Source: Brachybacterium faecium DSM 4810 (lineage in GTDB: Bacteria > Actinomycetota > Actinomycetes > Actinomycetales > Dermabacteraceae). From it: a DNA stretch of 64,000 nt. Below the pieces are notes generated by a model. It was given only the letters and a program-made list of their open reading frames with translations. It was not told where the DNA came from and made no database searches. The translations under genes and the position numbers were made by a program. Below are positions 23,006-37,034 of the stretch, piece after piece; position 1 is the first letter of the stretch, and every line of letters begins with the position of its first letter. The stretch is from contig CP001643.1 of the NCBI GenBank assembly GCA_000023405.1, positions 2,108,001 to 2,172,000 of the forward strand, given 5' to 3'.

Positions 23006-24027
23006 CAGCGGGACCTCCATCCCAGCACGAGGATCCCCAGCAGCGTGAGGACGGTGAGCGCGAAGGGGGCCAGCGGATGGTCCGTGCGGAGCACGCTGGG
23101 CGTCGCGCCCATCGCCTCGGCCTGGCTCTTCTGGATCTGGTTGATGATCGAGGGGATCGCCTCCGGGTCCGAGGACTCGTGCAGCTCGCCGCCCTGCTCC
23201 TCGGTGGCGGTCTTGAGCTCCTCGTAGCACTGCGGCCCGCACTCGTAGGCGCCGGGGTAGAAGGTGTACAGGTCGATGTCCCGGGCGGCCACCCGCTCAG
23301 CCGCCTCCTGGAGGGTGAAGAGGGGATCGCCGTTGACCTCGTTGTCGGTCGCGAAGATGATCGAGCGCGAGCGGTCCTCCTCCGCCTGGTCGAACTCCTG
23401 CGCGCAGGAGGCGAGGCCGTCGGGGATCACCGAGGCCTCGTCCGCGATGCCGCGGGTGCCGTCGACGAACTCCACGTACTGGCGCACCTCGTCCTCGGAG
23501 TAGTCGCGGTTGCCCAGGCGGTAGCCGAACTCGTCGAAGTCGATCGCCTCGGCGCCGGCCTCGAGCTCGCGCTGGACGAGGTCGTAGTCGTTGGTCAGCG
23601 GGAACACGGTGCGGCTGGTGGAGTTGAAGATCGACAGCGCCACCCGCTCGCCCTCGAAGGTGTCCACCAGCTCCGCGAAGGTGGAGAGGATCTCCGTGTC
23701 GTACTCGTACATCGAGCCGGAGACGTCCAGGCACAGCACGATGTCGCGCGAGGAGAACTCCGGGGTGGAGATGCGCTCGCTCGCGATCCGGCCCGAGAGC
23801 ACCGAGGCGGCGAGCACCGCGAGAACGGCGATCGCGACCTGCAGCGCCCGCACCGCCCGAGCCATGCGCTGGGCCCGCACGAAGCTCGGGATCCGGTCCA
23901 TGTAGCGGGAGTTCGCCACCAGCACCGGCGAGCGTCGCATCGCCCGACGGTTCCAGAAGGTGATCGCCCAGACCACGAGCGCGGCCAGGAGCAGCAGCGC
24001 GGTGACCCACCAGAAGGTCATGACCAT
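23005..24027 (-). CDS. von Willebrand factor A domain membrane protein (BatA-like)
   Basis: A 340-residue protein with an N-terminal helix (about 4-24), a second helix near 60-80, a vWA domain with a complete MIDAS LCLDVSGSMYEYD, and a C-terminal helix (LTVLTLLGILVLGW). Four cysteines in the domain include the ECGPQCYEELK pair. It is the first of two tandem vWA genes in the operon. The ATG at 24027 has a GGAGGTGATC site, close to a perfect anti-16S match, 10 nt upstream. An ATG six bases later would give the ATGA overlap but has poorer spacing. Confidence 0.83.
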   Translation of the reverse strand: MVMTFWWVTALLLLAALVVWAITFWNRRAMRRSPVLVANSRYMDRIPSFVRAQRMARAVRALQVAIAVLAVLAASVLSGRIASERISTPEFSSRDIVLCLDVSGSMYEYDTEILSTFAELVDTFEGERVALSIFNSTSRTVFPLTNDYDLVQRELEAGAEAIDFDEFGYRLGNRDYSEDEVRQYVEFVDGTRGIADEASVIPDGLASCAQEFDQAEEDRSRSIIFATDNEVNGDPLFTLQEAAERVAARDIDLYTFYPGAYECGPQCYEELKTATEEQGGELHESSDPEAIPSIINQIQKSQAEAMGATPSVLRTDHPLAPFALTVLTLLGILVLGWRSR

Positions 24028-24530
24028 GTGCGGATCACCTCCCGGGCGCGGCGCACGGAGTCGCGCAGGTCGCGGTCCGAGGCGATCGCGAAGTCCGGCT
24101 CGTAGAGGTCCCCGATCAGCTCGCCGACGGCGCGGGTGCGCTCGTCGGCCAGCAGCGTGGCCAGGTCCTGGCTGGTCACGTCATGGCCGGTGGTGCGCCG
24201 CACGAAGCGTCGCATCACCCCGGTGAGCTCGTGGTGGCCCTCGCGGACCTCGACCCGGCCCGCCTCGTGCCGGTCGGCGATGTCGTTCACGGCACGCAGG
24301 AACTCGGCCTTGAGCGCCTCGATGTCGCTGGGGCGGCGACGGTACGCGATGCGCTTCTCGATGGCGCGGGTGATCTTCAGCGTCCCCACGACGAGTGCGG
24401 TGATCACCAGCAGGCACAGCACCGCGAGGATCACCCAGGCGATCGAGTACTGGGGCGGGTCGATGATCTCCGGCGGCGCGGGCTCGGCCAGCAGCCTCGG
24501 GGCGACGCCGCGCAGCTCAGGCACGGGCAT
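24018..24530 (-). CDS. Single-pass membrane protein of the MoxR/vWA operon
   Basis: A 170-residue protein with one membrane helix at about 28-52 (SIAWVILAVLCLLVITALVV) and a basic, helical cytoplasmic domain (RAIEKRIAYRRRPSDIEALKAEFLRAVNDIADRHEAG split over two helices). It occupies the place of the small DUF4381-type protein between DUF58 and vWA genes. I do not see a catalytic motif. It overlaps both neighbours by 10-14 bp, so it is certainly co-transcribed. Confidence 0.75.
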   Translation of the reverse strand: MPVPELRGVAPRLLAEPAPPEIIDPPQYSIAWVILAVLCLLVITALVVGTLKITRAIEKRIAYRRRPSDIEALKAEFLRAVNDIADRHEAGRVEVREGHHELTGVMRRFVRRTTGHDVTSQDLATLLADERTRAVGELIGDLYEPDFAIASDRDLRDSVRRAREVIRTWS

Positions 24531-25413
24531 GGCGGTACTCCCTCGAGCGCAGCAGGGCGATCATGTCCTCGACCACGGTGCTCTCCCCCTGGGTGAGCAG
24601 GTGGCTGATGTGCAGGCGGTCCAGCATCTCCGAGATGCCGTCGCGCCGGGCCTCGCGGTATGCGGCGACGTCGTGCGCGACCCGCTTCGAGGTCCGCACC
24701 AGGGAGGGGATCTCGCGGGGGTCCTCGACGTCGACCACGTCGTGGTCGAGCGCCGCGGCCTGCAGCGGGTCCGCGTCCGCGATGCGGATCACCAGAAGGT
24801 CGTGCCGGGTGGTGAGGCGGCGCAGCAGCGAGAAGTCCTCGACGGTGGGGTGGGCCTCGTCGGTGATCAGCGTCATCAGGGTGGGGCGGGCGGTGACCCG
24901 GAAGGCGCGCTCGAGGAGCCAGGAGCTGTCCGCCGGGGCGGCCGCCGTGGTGGTGGCCTGCTGGGCGGTGCGCAGCAGCAGCTCGAGGTGGCCGTCGCTC
25001 GAGCGGGAGGGCAGCTGGATCGGCCGCTGCTCGCTGCCGGCGACCATGCCCACGAGATCCCCGTTCTTCTGCGCGAGGAAGCAGATCATGCCGGCCGCGA
25101 GGATCATCGCGTCGCGCTTGGAGCTGCCGTCGGCGGCGGTGGCCGCCATCGCGGAGGAGGTGTCGGCGACGATCGAGAGGTGCCGCACCCGCTCCTCGTT
25201 GAACTGGCGGATCAGCGGTTCGCCGGAGCGGGCGGTGGCCTTCCAGTCGATGTCGGAGATCTTGTCCCCGGGCTGGTAGTACTTCAGGTCGTCGAAGTCC
25301 TCGCCGCTGCCCTTGAACAGGGAGCGGCCGCGGCCCTGGATGAGCCCCCGTGCCCGGTTCGAGGTGTGCAGATCGACCTGCGCCTTGACGCGGGTCAGCA
25401 GCGAGGTGGCCAT
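24517..25413 (-). CDS. DUF58 domain protein
   Basis: A 298-residue protein of the DUF58 family. Its hallmark is YYQPGDKISDIDWKATARSG followed by EPLIRQFNEER, around residues 45-75. The remainder is a vWA-like fold with LSIVADTSSAM as a degenerate MIDAS and TLMTLITDEAHP later. There is no membrane segment. DUF58 proteins are constant partners of MoxR AAA+ ATPases, probably as cytosolic adaptors, although their biochemical role is not established. It lies 86 bp downstream of the moxR gene. Confidence 0.88.
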   Translation of the reverse strand: MATSLLTRVKAQVDLHTSNRARGLIQGRGRSLFKGSGEDFDDLKYYQPGDKISDIDWKATARSGEPLIRQFNEERVRHLSIVADTSSAMAATAADGSSKRDAMILAAGMICFLAQKNGDLVGMVAGSEQRPIQLPSRSSDGHLELLLRTAQQATTTAAAPADSSWLLERAFRVTARPTLMTLITDEAHPTVEDFSLLRRLTTRHDLLVIRIADADPLQAAALDHDVVDVEDPREIPSLVRTSKRVAHDVAAYREARRDGISEMLDRLHISHLLTQGESTVVEDMIALLRSREYRHARA

Positions 25414-25499
25414 GAGGGGGTGTCGCGCTCCGTCCTTCTCGTCCGTGGTGTGTGCGGGGGCTGCGGGATCCGTGGGCGCTGTCGCGCCCCGGGGGCCGC

Positions 25500-26633
<1,134 letters not shown>

Positions 26634-26714
26634 GCGCTGCGGTTCCCCCGTCGTGCGTTCTGCTCGTGCGGATGGTCCGCGTCCCGTCGGCGACGGGGCG
26701 GCACCACCGCGACG

Positions 26715-26735
26715 ATCCTAACCGCGATGATCCTA
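26715..26735 (-). promoter_or_regulatory. Two TAGGAT boxes upstream of moxR
   Basis: TAGGAT at 26715-26720 and 26730-26735, 15 bp apart on the minus strand, inside an imperfect direct repeat. They could be alternative -10 elements with a ~75-nt leader. Confidence 0.4.
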
Positions 26736-26784
26736 GCGGCCCCGCTCAGGCGGCGGGCCGCCCCCGGGGCGAGGGCGACGATGG

Positions 26785-26790
26785 GACAAT
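26785..26790 (+). promoter_or_regulatory. -10-like box GACAAT for glgX (leaderless)
   Basis: GACAAT, six bases (GCTCGG), then the GTG start. Confidence 0.5.
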
Positions 26791-26796
26791 GCTCGG

Positions 26797-29040
<2,244 letters not shown>

Positions 29041-29103
29041 GGAGCGTCACCGCGTTCATCGCAGGGCATCCCGACCACAGCGGGAGCCCAGGCAGGAGGG
29101 CCC

Positions 29104-31131
<2,028 letters not shown>

Positions 31132-31132
31132 C

Positions 31133-33331
31133 ATGACCGAGACCCCCGCCCCCGCCGTCCCGGTGATGCCGCTGGGAGAGCACGAGCTCGGCGCCACCGC
31201 GACCGGCAGCTACCACGACCCCCACTCGGTGCTCGGCGCCCACGAGTACGCCGGCGGCGTCACCGTGCGCACCCTCGCGCCGCTCGCGCACGAGGTCGCC
31301 GTGCTCCTGCCCGACGGGACCGCGGTCCCGATGGAGCACGAGTACGACGGGATCTGGGTCGTCGCGCTCGCGAGGCCGGAGCTGCCCTCGCACCGGCTGC
31401 GCGTCACCTGGACGCAGGGCGCGGAGCCGGTCGAGCTCGAGGAGCCGTACCGCTTCCTGCCCACCATCGGCGAGCTGGACCTCCACCTGATCCGCGAGGG
31501 TCGGCACGAGGAGCTGTGGCGGGCGCTCGGCGCGCACCTGGCCACCCTCGACGGGGTGGAGGGCACCTCCTTCGCCGTCTGGGCGCCGAACGCGCGCGCT
31601 GTGCAGGTGGTCGGCTCCTTCAACGGCTGGGACGGGCGCCTGCACGCGCTGCGCTCCCTCGGCGCCTCGGGCGTGTGGGAGGTGTTCGTGCCCGGCCCCG
31701 GTGAGGGGGACGTCTACAAGTTCCGCATCCTCGGCGCCGACGGCGTGTGGCGGGACAAGGCCGATCCGATGGCCCGCTTCGCGGAGGTGCCGCCCGCGAC
31801 CGGTTCCGTGATCACCCACAGCGACTTCGAGTGGACCGACGACCACTGGCTCGCCGAGCGCGCGGCCGGTGATCCCCTCTCCTCGCGGATGTCGGTCTAC
31901 GAGGTGCACCTGCCCAGCTGGCGGCCGGGGCTGGGCTATCGGGAGCTCGCCACCGAGCTCACCGACTACGTGCGGGAGATGGGCTTCACGCATGTGGAGC
32001 TCATGCCGGTGTCGGAGCATCCCTTCGGCGGATCCTGGGGCTACCAGGTCACCGGGTACTACGCACCCACCTCCCGGCTGGGCAGCCCCGACGAGCTGCG
32101 GCACCTCATCGACACCCTCCACGGTGCCGGGATCGGCGTGCTCCTGGACTGGGTGCCCGCCCACTTCCCCAAGGACGAGTGGGCGCTGGGCCGCTTCGAC
32201 GGCACTCCCCTGTACGAGCACGCGGATCCGCGCCGCGGCGAGCATCCGGACTGGGGCACCTACATCTTCGACACCGGGCGCAACGAGGTGCGCAACTTCC
32301 TGGTCGCCAACGCCTGCTACTGGCTCGAGGAGTTCCACGTCGACGGTCTGCGGGTCGATGCGGTCGCCTCGATGCTGTACCTGGACTACTCCCGCGAGGA
32401 CGGGCAGTGGGTCCCGAACCGTCACGGCGGGCGCGAGGATCTCGAGAACATCGCCTTCCTCCAGGAGGCGACGGCCACCGCGTACAAGCGTGCGCCGGGG
32501 ATCGTGATGATCGCCGAGGAGTCCACCTCGTTCCCGGGCGTCACCCGCCCCACGGATGCCGGCGGCCTCGGATTCGGCTTCAAGTGGAACATGGGCTGGA
32601 TGCACGACACCCTCCAGTACCTGGGGCAGGATCCGGTGCACCGCCAGCACCACCACGGCGAGCTGACCTTCTCGATGGTCTACCAGTACTCCGAGAACTT
32701 CGTGCTGCCGCTGAGCCACGACGAGGTCGTCCACGGCAAGGGGTCGCTGCTGCGCAAGGCCCCGGGCGACGACTGGCAGCAGGCCGCGACGCTGCGCTCC
32801 TATCTCGCGTTCCAGTGGACCCATCCCGGCAAGCAGCTGGTGTTCATGGGCATCGAGTTCGCGCAGGGCACCGAGTGGTCCGAACAGGCGGGGCTGCCCT
32901 GGTGGCTGCTGGAGTACCCGTTGCACCGCGGGGCGCAGCAGCTGGTGCGGGATCTGAACGCCGTGCAGGAGGAGTTCCCGGCGCTCTACGAGCGGGACCA
33001 GGATCCGGGCGGTTTCGAATGGCTGATCGGGGATGACGCCGCGCACAACACGCTGTCCTTCGCGCGCCGCGACGCCGCGGGGGATCCGGTGGTGGTGGTC
33101 GTGAACTTCTCGGCGGAGCCCTGGCACGAGTACCGGATCCCGCTGCCCGAGGGCGGGGACTGGCTCGAGGTGCTCAACTCCGATGCGCCCGTCTACGGCG
33201 GCAGCGGGGTCGGCAACCTGGGGCGGGTCCATGCCGAGCAGCTGCCCCTGCACGGGCGGGAGCACTCGGTGCGGCTGTCGCTGCCGCCGCTGGGCGCGGT
33301 GATCCTCGTCCCGTCCCGGCTGCGGGACTGA
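31133..33331 (+). CDS. glgB: 1,4-alpha-glucan branching enzyme GlgB
   Basis: A 732-residue branching enzyme of GH13_9. It has two N-terminal beta domains (N1 and CBM48: TSFAVWAPNARAVQVVGSFNGW) before the catalytic barrel. Motifs: ELMPVSEHPFGGSWGYQ, LDWVPAHFPKD (I), GLRVDAVASMLY with the nucleophile Asp409 (II), MIAEESTSFPG with Glu (III), and LPLSHDEVVHGKGSL (IV). It makes alpha-1,6 branches. A GAGGAG site lies within the end of glgE, 1 bp separates the genes, and translation is probably coupled. It is the last gene of the glg run. Confidence 0.98.
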   Translation: MTETPAPAVPVMPLGEHELGATATGSYHDPHSVLGAHEYAGGVTVRTLAPLAHEVAVLLPDGTAVPMEHEYDGIWVVALARPELPSHRLRVTWTQGAEPVELEEPYRFLPTIGELDLHLIREGRHEELWRALGAHLATLDGVEGTSFAVWAPNARAVQVVGSFNGWDGRLHALRSLGASGVWEVFVPGPGEGDVYKFRILGADGVWRDKADPMARFAEVPPATGSVITHSDFEWTDDHWLAERAAGDPLSSRMSVYEVHLPSWRPGLGYRELATELTDYVREMGFTHVELMPVSEHPFGGSWGYQVTGYYAPTSRLGSPDELRHLIDTLHGAGIGVLLDWVPAHFPKDEWALGRFDGTPLYEHADPRRGEHPDWGTYIFDTGRNEVRNFLVANACYWLEEFHVDGLRVDAVASMLYLDYSREDGQWVPNRHGGREDLENIAFLQEATATAYKRAPGIVMIAEESTSFPGVTRPTDAGGLGFGFKWNMGWMHDTLQYLGQDPVHRQHHHGELTFSMVYQYSENFVLPLSHDEVVHGKGSLLRKAPGDDWQQAATLRSYLAFQWTHPGKQLVFMGIEFAQGTEWSEQAGLPWWLLEYPLHRGAQQLVRDLNAVQEEFPALYERDQDPGGFEWLIGDDAAHNTLSFARRDAAGDPVVVVVNFSAEPWHEYRIPLPEGGDWLEVLNSDAPVYGGSGVGNLGRVHAEQLPLHGREHSVRLSLPPLGAVILVPSRLRD

Positions 33332-33395
33332 CTCGCGCCGGCCGCGCGCCTCTGCATCCTGCGCCCACGCTCACACGGTGCCAGCGCCACGCGGT

Positions 33396-33488
33396 CCGCG
33401 CTGGCGCGGAGCCGACCACACGCTGTCCCCGCTGACGCGGAGCCGACCGCACGCTGTCCCCGCTGACGCGGTGCTGGCCACACGTTAT
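33396..33488. repeat. 31-bp tandem repeat, three units
   Basis: Units at 33396-33426, 33427-33457 and 33458-33488, contiguous. Units 1 and 2 are nearly identical; unit 3 diverges in its second half and runs into the hairpin arm. The core includes GCGGAGCCGACC. Confidence 0.85.
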
Positions 33489-33529
33489 GTGCGGCTCAGT
33501 GCCGGTTATGGCACTGAGCCGCACATAAC
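33484..33529. terminator. Perfect 20-bp-arm hairpin between glgB and the TPR gene
   Basis: Arms 33484-33503 and 33510-33529 are perfect reverse complements of 20 bp around a 6-nt loop (GGTTAT). The arm is GTTATGTGCGGCTCAGTGCC. It could terminate transcription on both strands. Its AT-rich ends and perfect arms also resemble a dispersed palindromic element. Confidence 0.75.
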
Positions 33530-33560
33530 AGGACGGCGGCGCAGCGGCGCGGCAGCGCCG

Positions 33561-33608
33561 CGGCACGACAGCGCAGCGGCACGACAGCGCAGCGGCACGA
33601 CAGCGCAG
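33561..33608. repeat. 16-bp tandem repeat, three perfect units
   Basis: CGGCACGACAGCGCAG repeated at 33561, 33577 and 33593 without change, followed by a degenerate GC-rich run. Confidence 0.9.
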
Positions 33609-33657
33609 CGGCGCAGCGGCGCGATGTTGCGGAGGGGGCTCGAGGGGGCGCGGAGGC

Positions 33658-34557
33658 TCAGAAAAGCAGGTTCGCCAGGCGCTTGCGGGCCGGGGCGACC
33701 CGCGGATCGGCGGCGCCGGCCACCTCGAACAGCTCGAGCAGGCGGGCGCGCACGATGTCCTTGGTCTCCTGGTCCGCGCCGCGCAGCTGGTCCAGCAGGC
33801 GCCCGAAGGCGTCCTCCACGTGGCCGCCGAGCATGTCGAGATCGGCGACCAGCAGCTGTGCCTCGAGATCGCCCGGCTGCTGGGCGGCGGCCTCGCGAGC
33901 GGCGGCGAGCTCCGCGTCCTGGGTGCGGCGCATGAGGGAGACCGTCGCCAGTCCCGCCTTCGCCTCGGCGTCGGCCGGGGCCTCCTGCAGCTGCTTCTGG
34001 TAGGCGGCGGCCGCCGCGTCGAGATCGCCCTTCTCGATCGCCTCGTACGCCTCGGCGATCAGCGGCGGCAGCGGCTCCTCGCTCTCCTGCTGCGGCGCGT
34101 CCTGCCCCTCGGGCAGCTCCATGCCCTGCTGGCGGGCCACCTCGATCACCTGGGTGAGGAGGTTGTCGACCTCGGCATCGGGGATCACCGACTGGACGAT
34201 CGGCTGCAGCTGGCCCTGGATGAGCAGCAGCAGCGTCGGCAGCTGCTGCACGCGCAGCGCCCCGGCGACGCGCTGCTGCGTGTCGGCGTCCACGGTGGCC
34301 AGGCGGATGGCGCCGCCCTGGGCATCCACCGCGCGGCGCAGCGAGGTGAGGAACTGCTCCCCCTCGGGAACGCGCGCGCTCGTGACGAGCAGCAGGGTGG
34401 GGATCTGCTGGGAATCGGCGATCAGCTGCTCGAGGCCCTGCTCGGTGACGGCGACCTCGTGGGCTGACGGGGTGCCGGAGGAGCCCTCACCGCCGGCCGC
34501 ACCAGCGGCGGGCTTCTTCAGCGCGGCGAGGTCGATGATTCCGTAGGGATCGGTCAC
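33658..34557 (-). CDS. Thioredoxin-fold TPR protein (CnoX/YbbN-like), no CxxC
   Basis: A 299-residue protein. Residues about 35-145 are a thioredoxin fold (LLLVTSARVPEGEQFLTSLRR, then IRLATVDADTQQRVAGALRVQQLPTLLLLIQGQ with the cis-Pro). About 160-299 are TPR-like helices (AYEAIEKGDLDAAAAAYQKQL). The active-site CxxC is absent and the protein has no cysteine at that place, so it is not a redox enzyme. Relatives such as CnoX act as holdases or co-chaperones. The start is GTG with AAGGAG 7 nt upstream; a TAGACT box lies 35 bp before it. It is followed by the palindromic hairpin. Confidence 0.87.
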   Translation of the reverse strand: MTDPYGIIDLAALKKPAAGAAGGEGSSGTPSAHEVAVTEQGLEQLIADSQQIPTLLLVTSARVPEGEQFLTSLRRAVDAQGGAIRLATVDADTQQRVAGALRVQQLPTLLLLIQGQLQPIVQSVIPDAEVDNLLTQVIEVARQQGMELPEGQDAPQQESEEPLPPLIAEAYEAIEKGDLDAAAAAYQKQLQEAPADAEAKAGLATVSLMRRTQDAELAAAREAAAQQPGDLEAQLLVADLDMLGGHVEDAFGRLLDQLRGADQETKDIVRARLLELFEVAGAADPRVAPARKRLANLLF

Positions 34558-34591
34558 AGGTGAACTCCTTCGATGACTGCGGGACGGACCC

Positions 34592-34597
34592 AGTCTA
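34592..34597 (-). promoter_or_regulatory. -10 box TAGACT for the thioredoxin-TPR gene
   Basis: TAGACT on the minus strand 34 bp before the GTG start, followed by an AAGGAG site. No clear -35. Confidence 0.5.
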
Positions 34598-34632
34598 GGG
34601 AGTCCGGCCCGCGCTCGGCGGGGCCGGGAGGG

Positions 34633-35679
34633 TCACTCCCCGCTCGCGTCCAGGGCGGTCTGGGTGGCGCCGATCGGCTGGACCTGGCCCCCGGCGTCCG
34701 CCGAGGGGATGTGCAGCGCGACGTGGGTGCCGTACTTGCGGATGTACTCGGAGGTGAACTCCTTGGTGCCGATCACCTTCGTGTACTTGTTGTCCTCCGC
34801 GTAGCGCATGGTGGCGCGATCCTTGAGGGACACCTTGCGCTCGGAGAGCAGGGTGCCCATGATGATCGCGCCGCCGTCCTCGGTGCGCAGCCCGGCGAAC
34901 TCGTCCTCGTCCACGGTGAACTTCTCGTGGATGGTCGCGGCCTCGTCCCATTCCACACCCTCGTTGAGCTCGGTCCGCTCGGTCTGGATGCGCTCGTGGG
35001 TGCCGGTCTGGAAGGGGTTCTCGGCCAGGAGGTCGTCGGGGTCCTCGCCGTCGCCGCCGCTGAGCACCTTGGCGTACAGCGCGAGCGCCTCCGCCGGGGT
35101 CATCAGCAGCCCGTCGGCATCCGCCGCGATCTGCTCGGAGCCCACCACGGCGTTGGGGACCATCGGCATCTCGACGCCCACGGCCTGCTGCGCCCAGCCC
35201 CAGGCGGTGTAGGCGGACTTCGCATCAGCCTGCTGGAGCGCCATGAAGTACGGCACGCCGTCCTCTTCGACGGAGTCCTCGACGAGCGCGATCGCGACGC
35301 GCGGGAACTCGGCGGAGACGGAGGTCATGGGGACGATGAGCTCGTCGCCGGGCACGCGCAGCTCCTCCGCCCACTCCTCGGCCTTCTCGATCATCGCGTA
35401 GGCGGCGGTGCGGAACTCTGCGGCAGAGCCCGAGACGCGCGGGCTGAGCTTCTCGGCGTCGCGCTCCTCATCGGCCTCGACCACGGCGGCGTTCACCTCG
35501 GGGATGATCCGGCTGAACTGCTCGGTGGTCTGCACCGGGGTGGGAGCCTCGGGCTCCTTGCCGGCCGGGGGCGCGGGCGGCGGCTCGGGATCGGCCCCGC
35601 AGGCCGCGAGGAGGCCCGAGGCGAGCAGCCCGCCGGCTCCCAGGACGAGGCCGCGACGGCCGACGGGTCGAGTGCTCAT
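34633..35679 (-). CDS. Putative lipoprotein of unknown function
   Basis: A 348-residue secreted protein. The N-terminus has RPVGRRGLVLGAGGLLASGLLAAC, split as a basic stretch with paired arginines, a hydrophobic core and a lipobox LAAC, so it is lipidated at about Cys27; the RR pair hints at Tat export. A Pro/Glu-rich linker follows, then a mixed domain with a DUF4439/ferritin-like feel in EEWAEELRVPGDELIVPMTSV. The second half (ERIQTERTELNEGVEWDEAATIHEKF) looks unrelated to anything I recognise. The ATG at 35679 has AAGGA 8 nt upstream; an ATG at 35721 would overlap the previous stop (ATGA) and add 14 residues. Confidence 0.7.
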   Translation of the reverse strand: MSTRPVGRRGLVLGAGGLLASGLLAACGADPEPPPAPPAGKEPEAPTPVQTTEQFSRIIPEVNAAVVEADEERDAEKLSPRVSGSAAEFRTAAYAMIEKAEEWAEELRVPGDELIVPMTSVSAEFPRVAIALVEDSVEEDGVPYFMALQQADAKSAYTAWGWAQQAVGVEMPMVPNAVVGSEQIAADADGLLMTPAEALALYAKVLSGGDGEDPDDLLAENPFQTGTHERIQTERTELNEGVEWDEAATIHEKFTVDEDEFAGLRTEDGGAIIMGTLLSERKVSLKDRATMRYAEDNKYTKVIGTKEFTSEYIRKYGTHVALHIPSADAGGQVQPIGATQTALDASGE

Positions 35680-35717
35680 GAGGGAGTCCTTCCGCGCGCT
35701 GCGCAGGTCGTGGCGGG

Positions 35718-36812
35718 TCATCGCTGCTCCTCGTCGTCGATGGGACGGAGCTGCTCGGTGCGGTCCGGGTCTGCGGGAGCCTCGGCGGGGGCGTCCTCGT
35801 CCGAACCCTCGGCCGGAGCGTCCTCCTCGGCGCCGCCTGAGGAGGCGTCCTCGTGGGAGCCCTCCGCCCCCAGCGCGTCCCCGGTGTCCTCCTCGGTCGC
35901 GGGGGCGTCGTCGGTCGGGCTCTCGGAGGGGGTCTCCCCCAGCGCCCACACGCTCTGCTCACGGGACTCCTCCGCGGCGATCACGGCGTCGACGCCGGGC
36001 TCTGCGGCGGTGTCGGCATCGCTCTCTGCGTCCGCGTCGGCGCTCTCTGCGTCGGCGTCGGCGTCGGCGGCACCAGAGGCACCCGGCGCGGAGGCGGCGG
36101 CGCCCGCCGCGGAGGCGGTCGCGGCGGCGGGCGCGGGGCCCACCGGCTCGCGCGGCTCCTCCGCCTCCTCGAGCTGCTCGTCCTCGTCGCGGCGGCGGCC
36201 GCCGAGCGAGACGACCAGCAGCACCAGGCCGATCACGGCGATCGCGGCGCCACCGGCGTAGGCGAAGGGCACCCACTCGTTCTCGTCATCGACCGGCCAG
36301 GTGATGGAGAGCTTCTGCGCGGCGGGCTCGGAGCCGTCGGTGACGATCAGCAGGGAGCGGTAGACGTCCCCGTTCTCCTCGTCCCCGGCCCGGAAGTCGG
36401 CGATGTCGAGCGTGTACGGGCTGGGCTCGGTGTCCACCGAGCGCCACAGGTCCGAGGAGGTGGGATCGGAGAGCTCCGCCTCGCCGTCGGGATTGACCTC
36501 CTGCGTGCTCAGCGTGGTCCAGTCGCTCGCCCCGGTGACCCGGGTGTACCGCGTGTCCTCGAGGTAGGCCTCGATGTCGCCGTTCGCGGCGGTGATCACG
36601 GAGACGTCGGAGGCGCCCTCGATGACCGCCTCGCCCTCCTCGCCCCCGACGTAGAGCACGCCCGGGTCGATGACGAGTGCGGAGCCGGGATCGGCGAGGT
36701 CCACCGCGGCGGTGGTCTCGGTGGCCGGGGCCCAGGTGGTCTCGCCCAGTCGGCCAAGCGCGAGGCCGATCAGGCCGATCAGCACCAGGAGGACGGCCAG
36801 GAGTCGTTGCAC
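35718..36812 (-). CDS. Membrane protein with low-complexity acidic tail, unknown function
   Basis: A 364-residue protein. An N-terminal helix (LLAVLLVLIGLIGLALG) is followed by an extracytoplasmic domain of about 150 residues, a second helix (AYAGGAAIAVIGLVLLVVSLGG), and a cytoplasmic tail of about 150 residues very rich in Ala, Asp and Glu, including an ADADAESADADAESDADT run. No known motif. The GTG start at 36812 has AAGGAG 8 nt upstream. It overlaps or abuts the lipoprotein gene downstream, forming a two-gene operon, and is divergent from nucS. Confidence 0.72.
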   Translation of the reverse strand: MQRLLAVLLVLIGLIGLALGRLGETTWAPATETTAAVDLADPGSALVIDPGVLYVGGEEGEAVIEGASDVSVITAANGDIEAYLEDTRYTRVTGASDWTTLSTQEVNPDGEAELSDPTSSDLWRSVDTEPSPYTLDIADFRAGDEENGDVYRSLLIVTDGSEPAAQKLSITWPVDDENEWVPFAYAGGAAIAVIGLVLLVVSLGGRRRDEDEQLEEAEEPREPVGPAPAAATASAAGAAASAPGASGAADADADAESADADAESDADTAAEPGVDAVIAAEESREQSVWALGETPSESPTDDAPATEEDTGDALGAEGSHEDASSGGAEEDAPAEGSDEDAPAEAPADPDRTEQLRPIDDEEQR

Positions 36813-36864
36813 GGTAGATGCTCCTTCGGGGTGGCTCGGACAGCACCGAGCGGGTGACCTGTCC

Positions 36865-36870
36865 ACGATA
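36865..36870 (-). promoter_or_regulatory. -10-like box TATCGT
   Basis: TATCGT on the minus strand 53 bp before the GTG of the membrane-protein gene, with TTGCGC 15 bp upstream as a possible -35. Confidence 0.4.
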
Positions 36871-37022
36871 CGAGCGGCGCCGGGTGCGCAACAGTTCCGA
36901 GTGAGCATGTGCACCCGGGTAAAGCGCTCCTCATGAGCACCTCATAGCCCTCTCATGGGCGTCGTCGCCGCAGTGTGGGCGTCGCCGCAGTGGCGGTGCA
37001 CCGCGTCCCCGACCGGGTGTCG

Positions 37023-37028
37023 TACGCT
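37023..37028 (+). promoter_or_regulatory. -10 box TACGCT for nucS (leaderless)
   Basis: TACGCT, six bases (GGCCGG), then the GTG start. Confidence 0.65.
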
Positions 37029-37034
37029 GGCCGG

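Larger units (their letters stand above)
33332..33657. other. Repeat-rich intergenic spacer after glgB
   Basis: A 326-bp gap between convergent genes with no supported gene. It holds a small hairpin (33381-33404), three 31-bp tandem units, a perfect 20-bp-arm hairpin, and three perfect 16-bp tandem units. Short open frames here run on both strands and merely reflect the repeats. Confidence 0.8.

Noticed and set aside
33396..33608. Possible CRISPR array
   Set aside because: The 31-bp and 16-bp units are contiguous, without unique spacers, and no cas gene is in the window.
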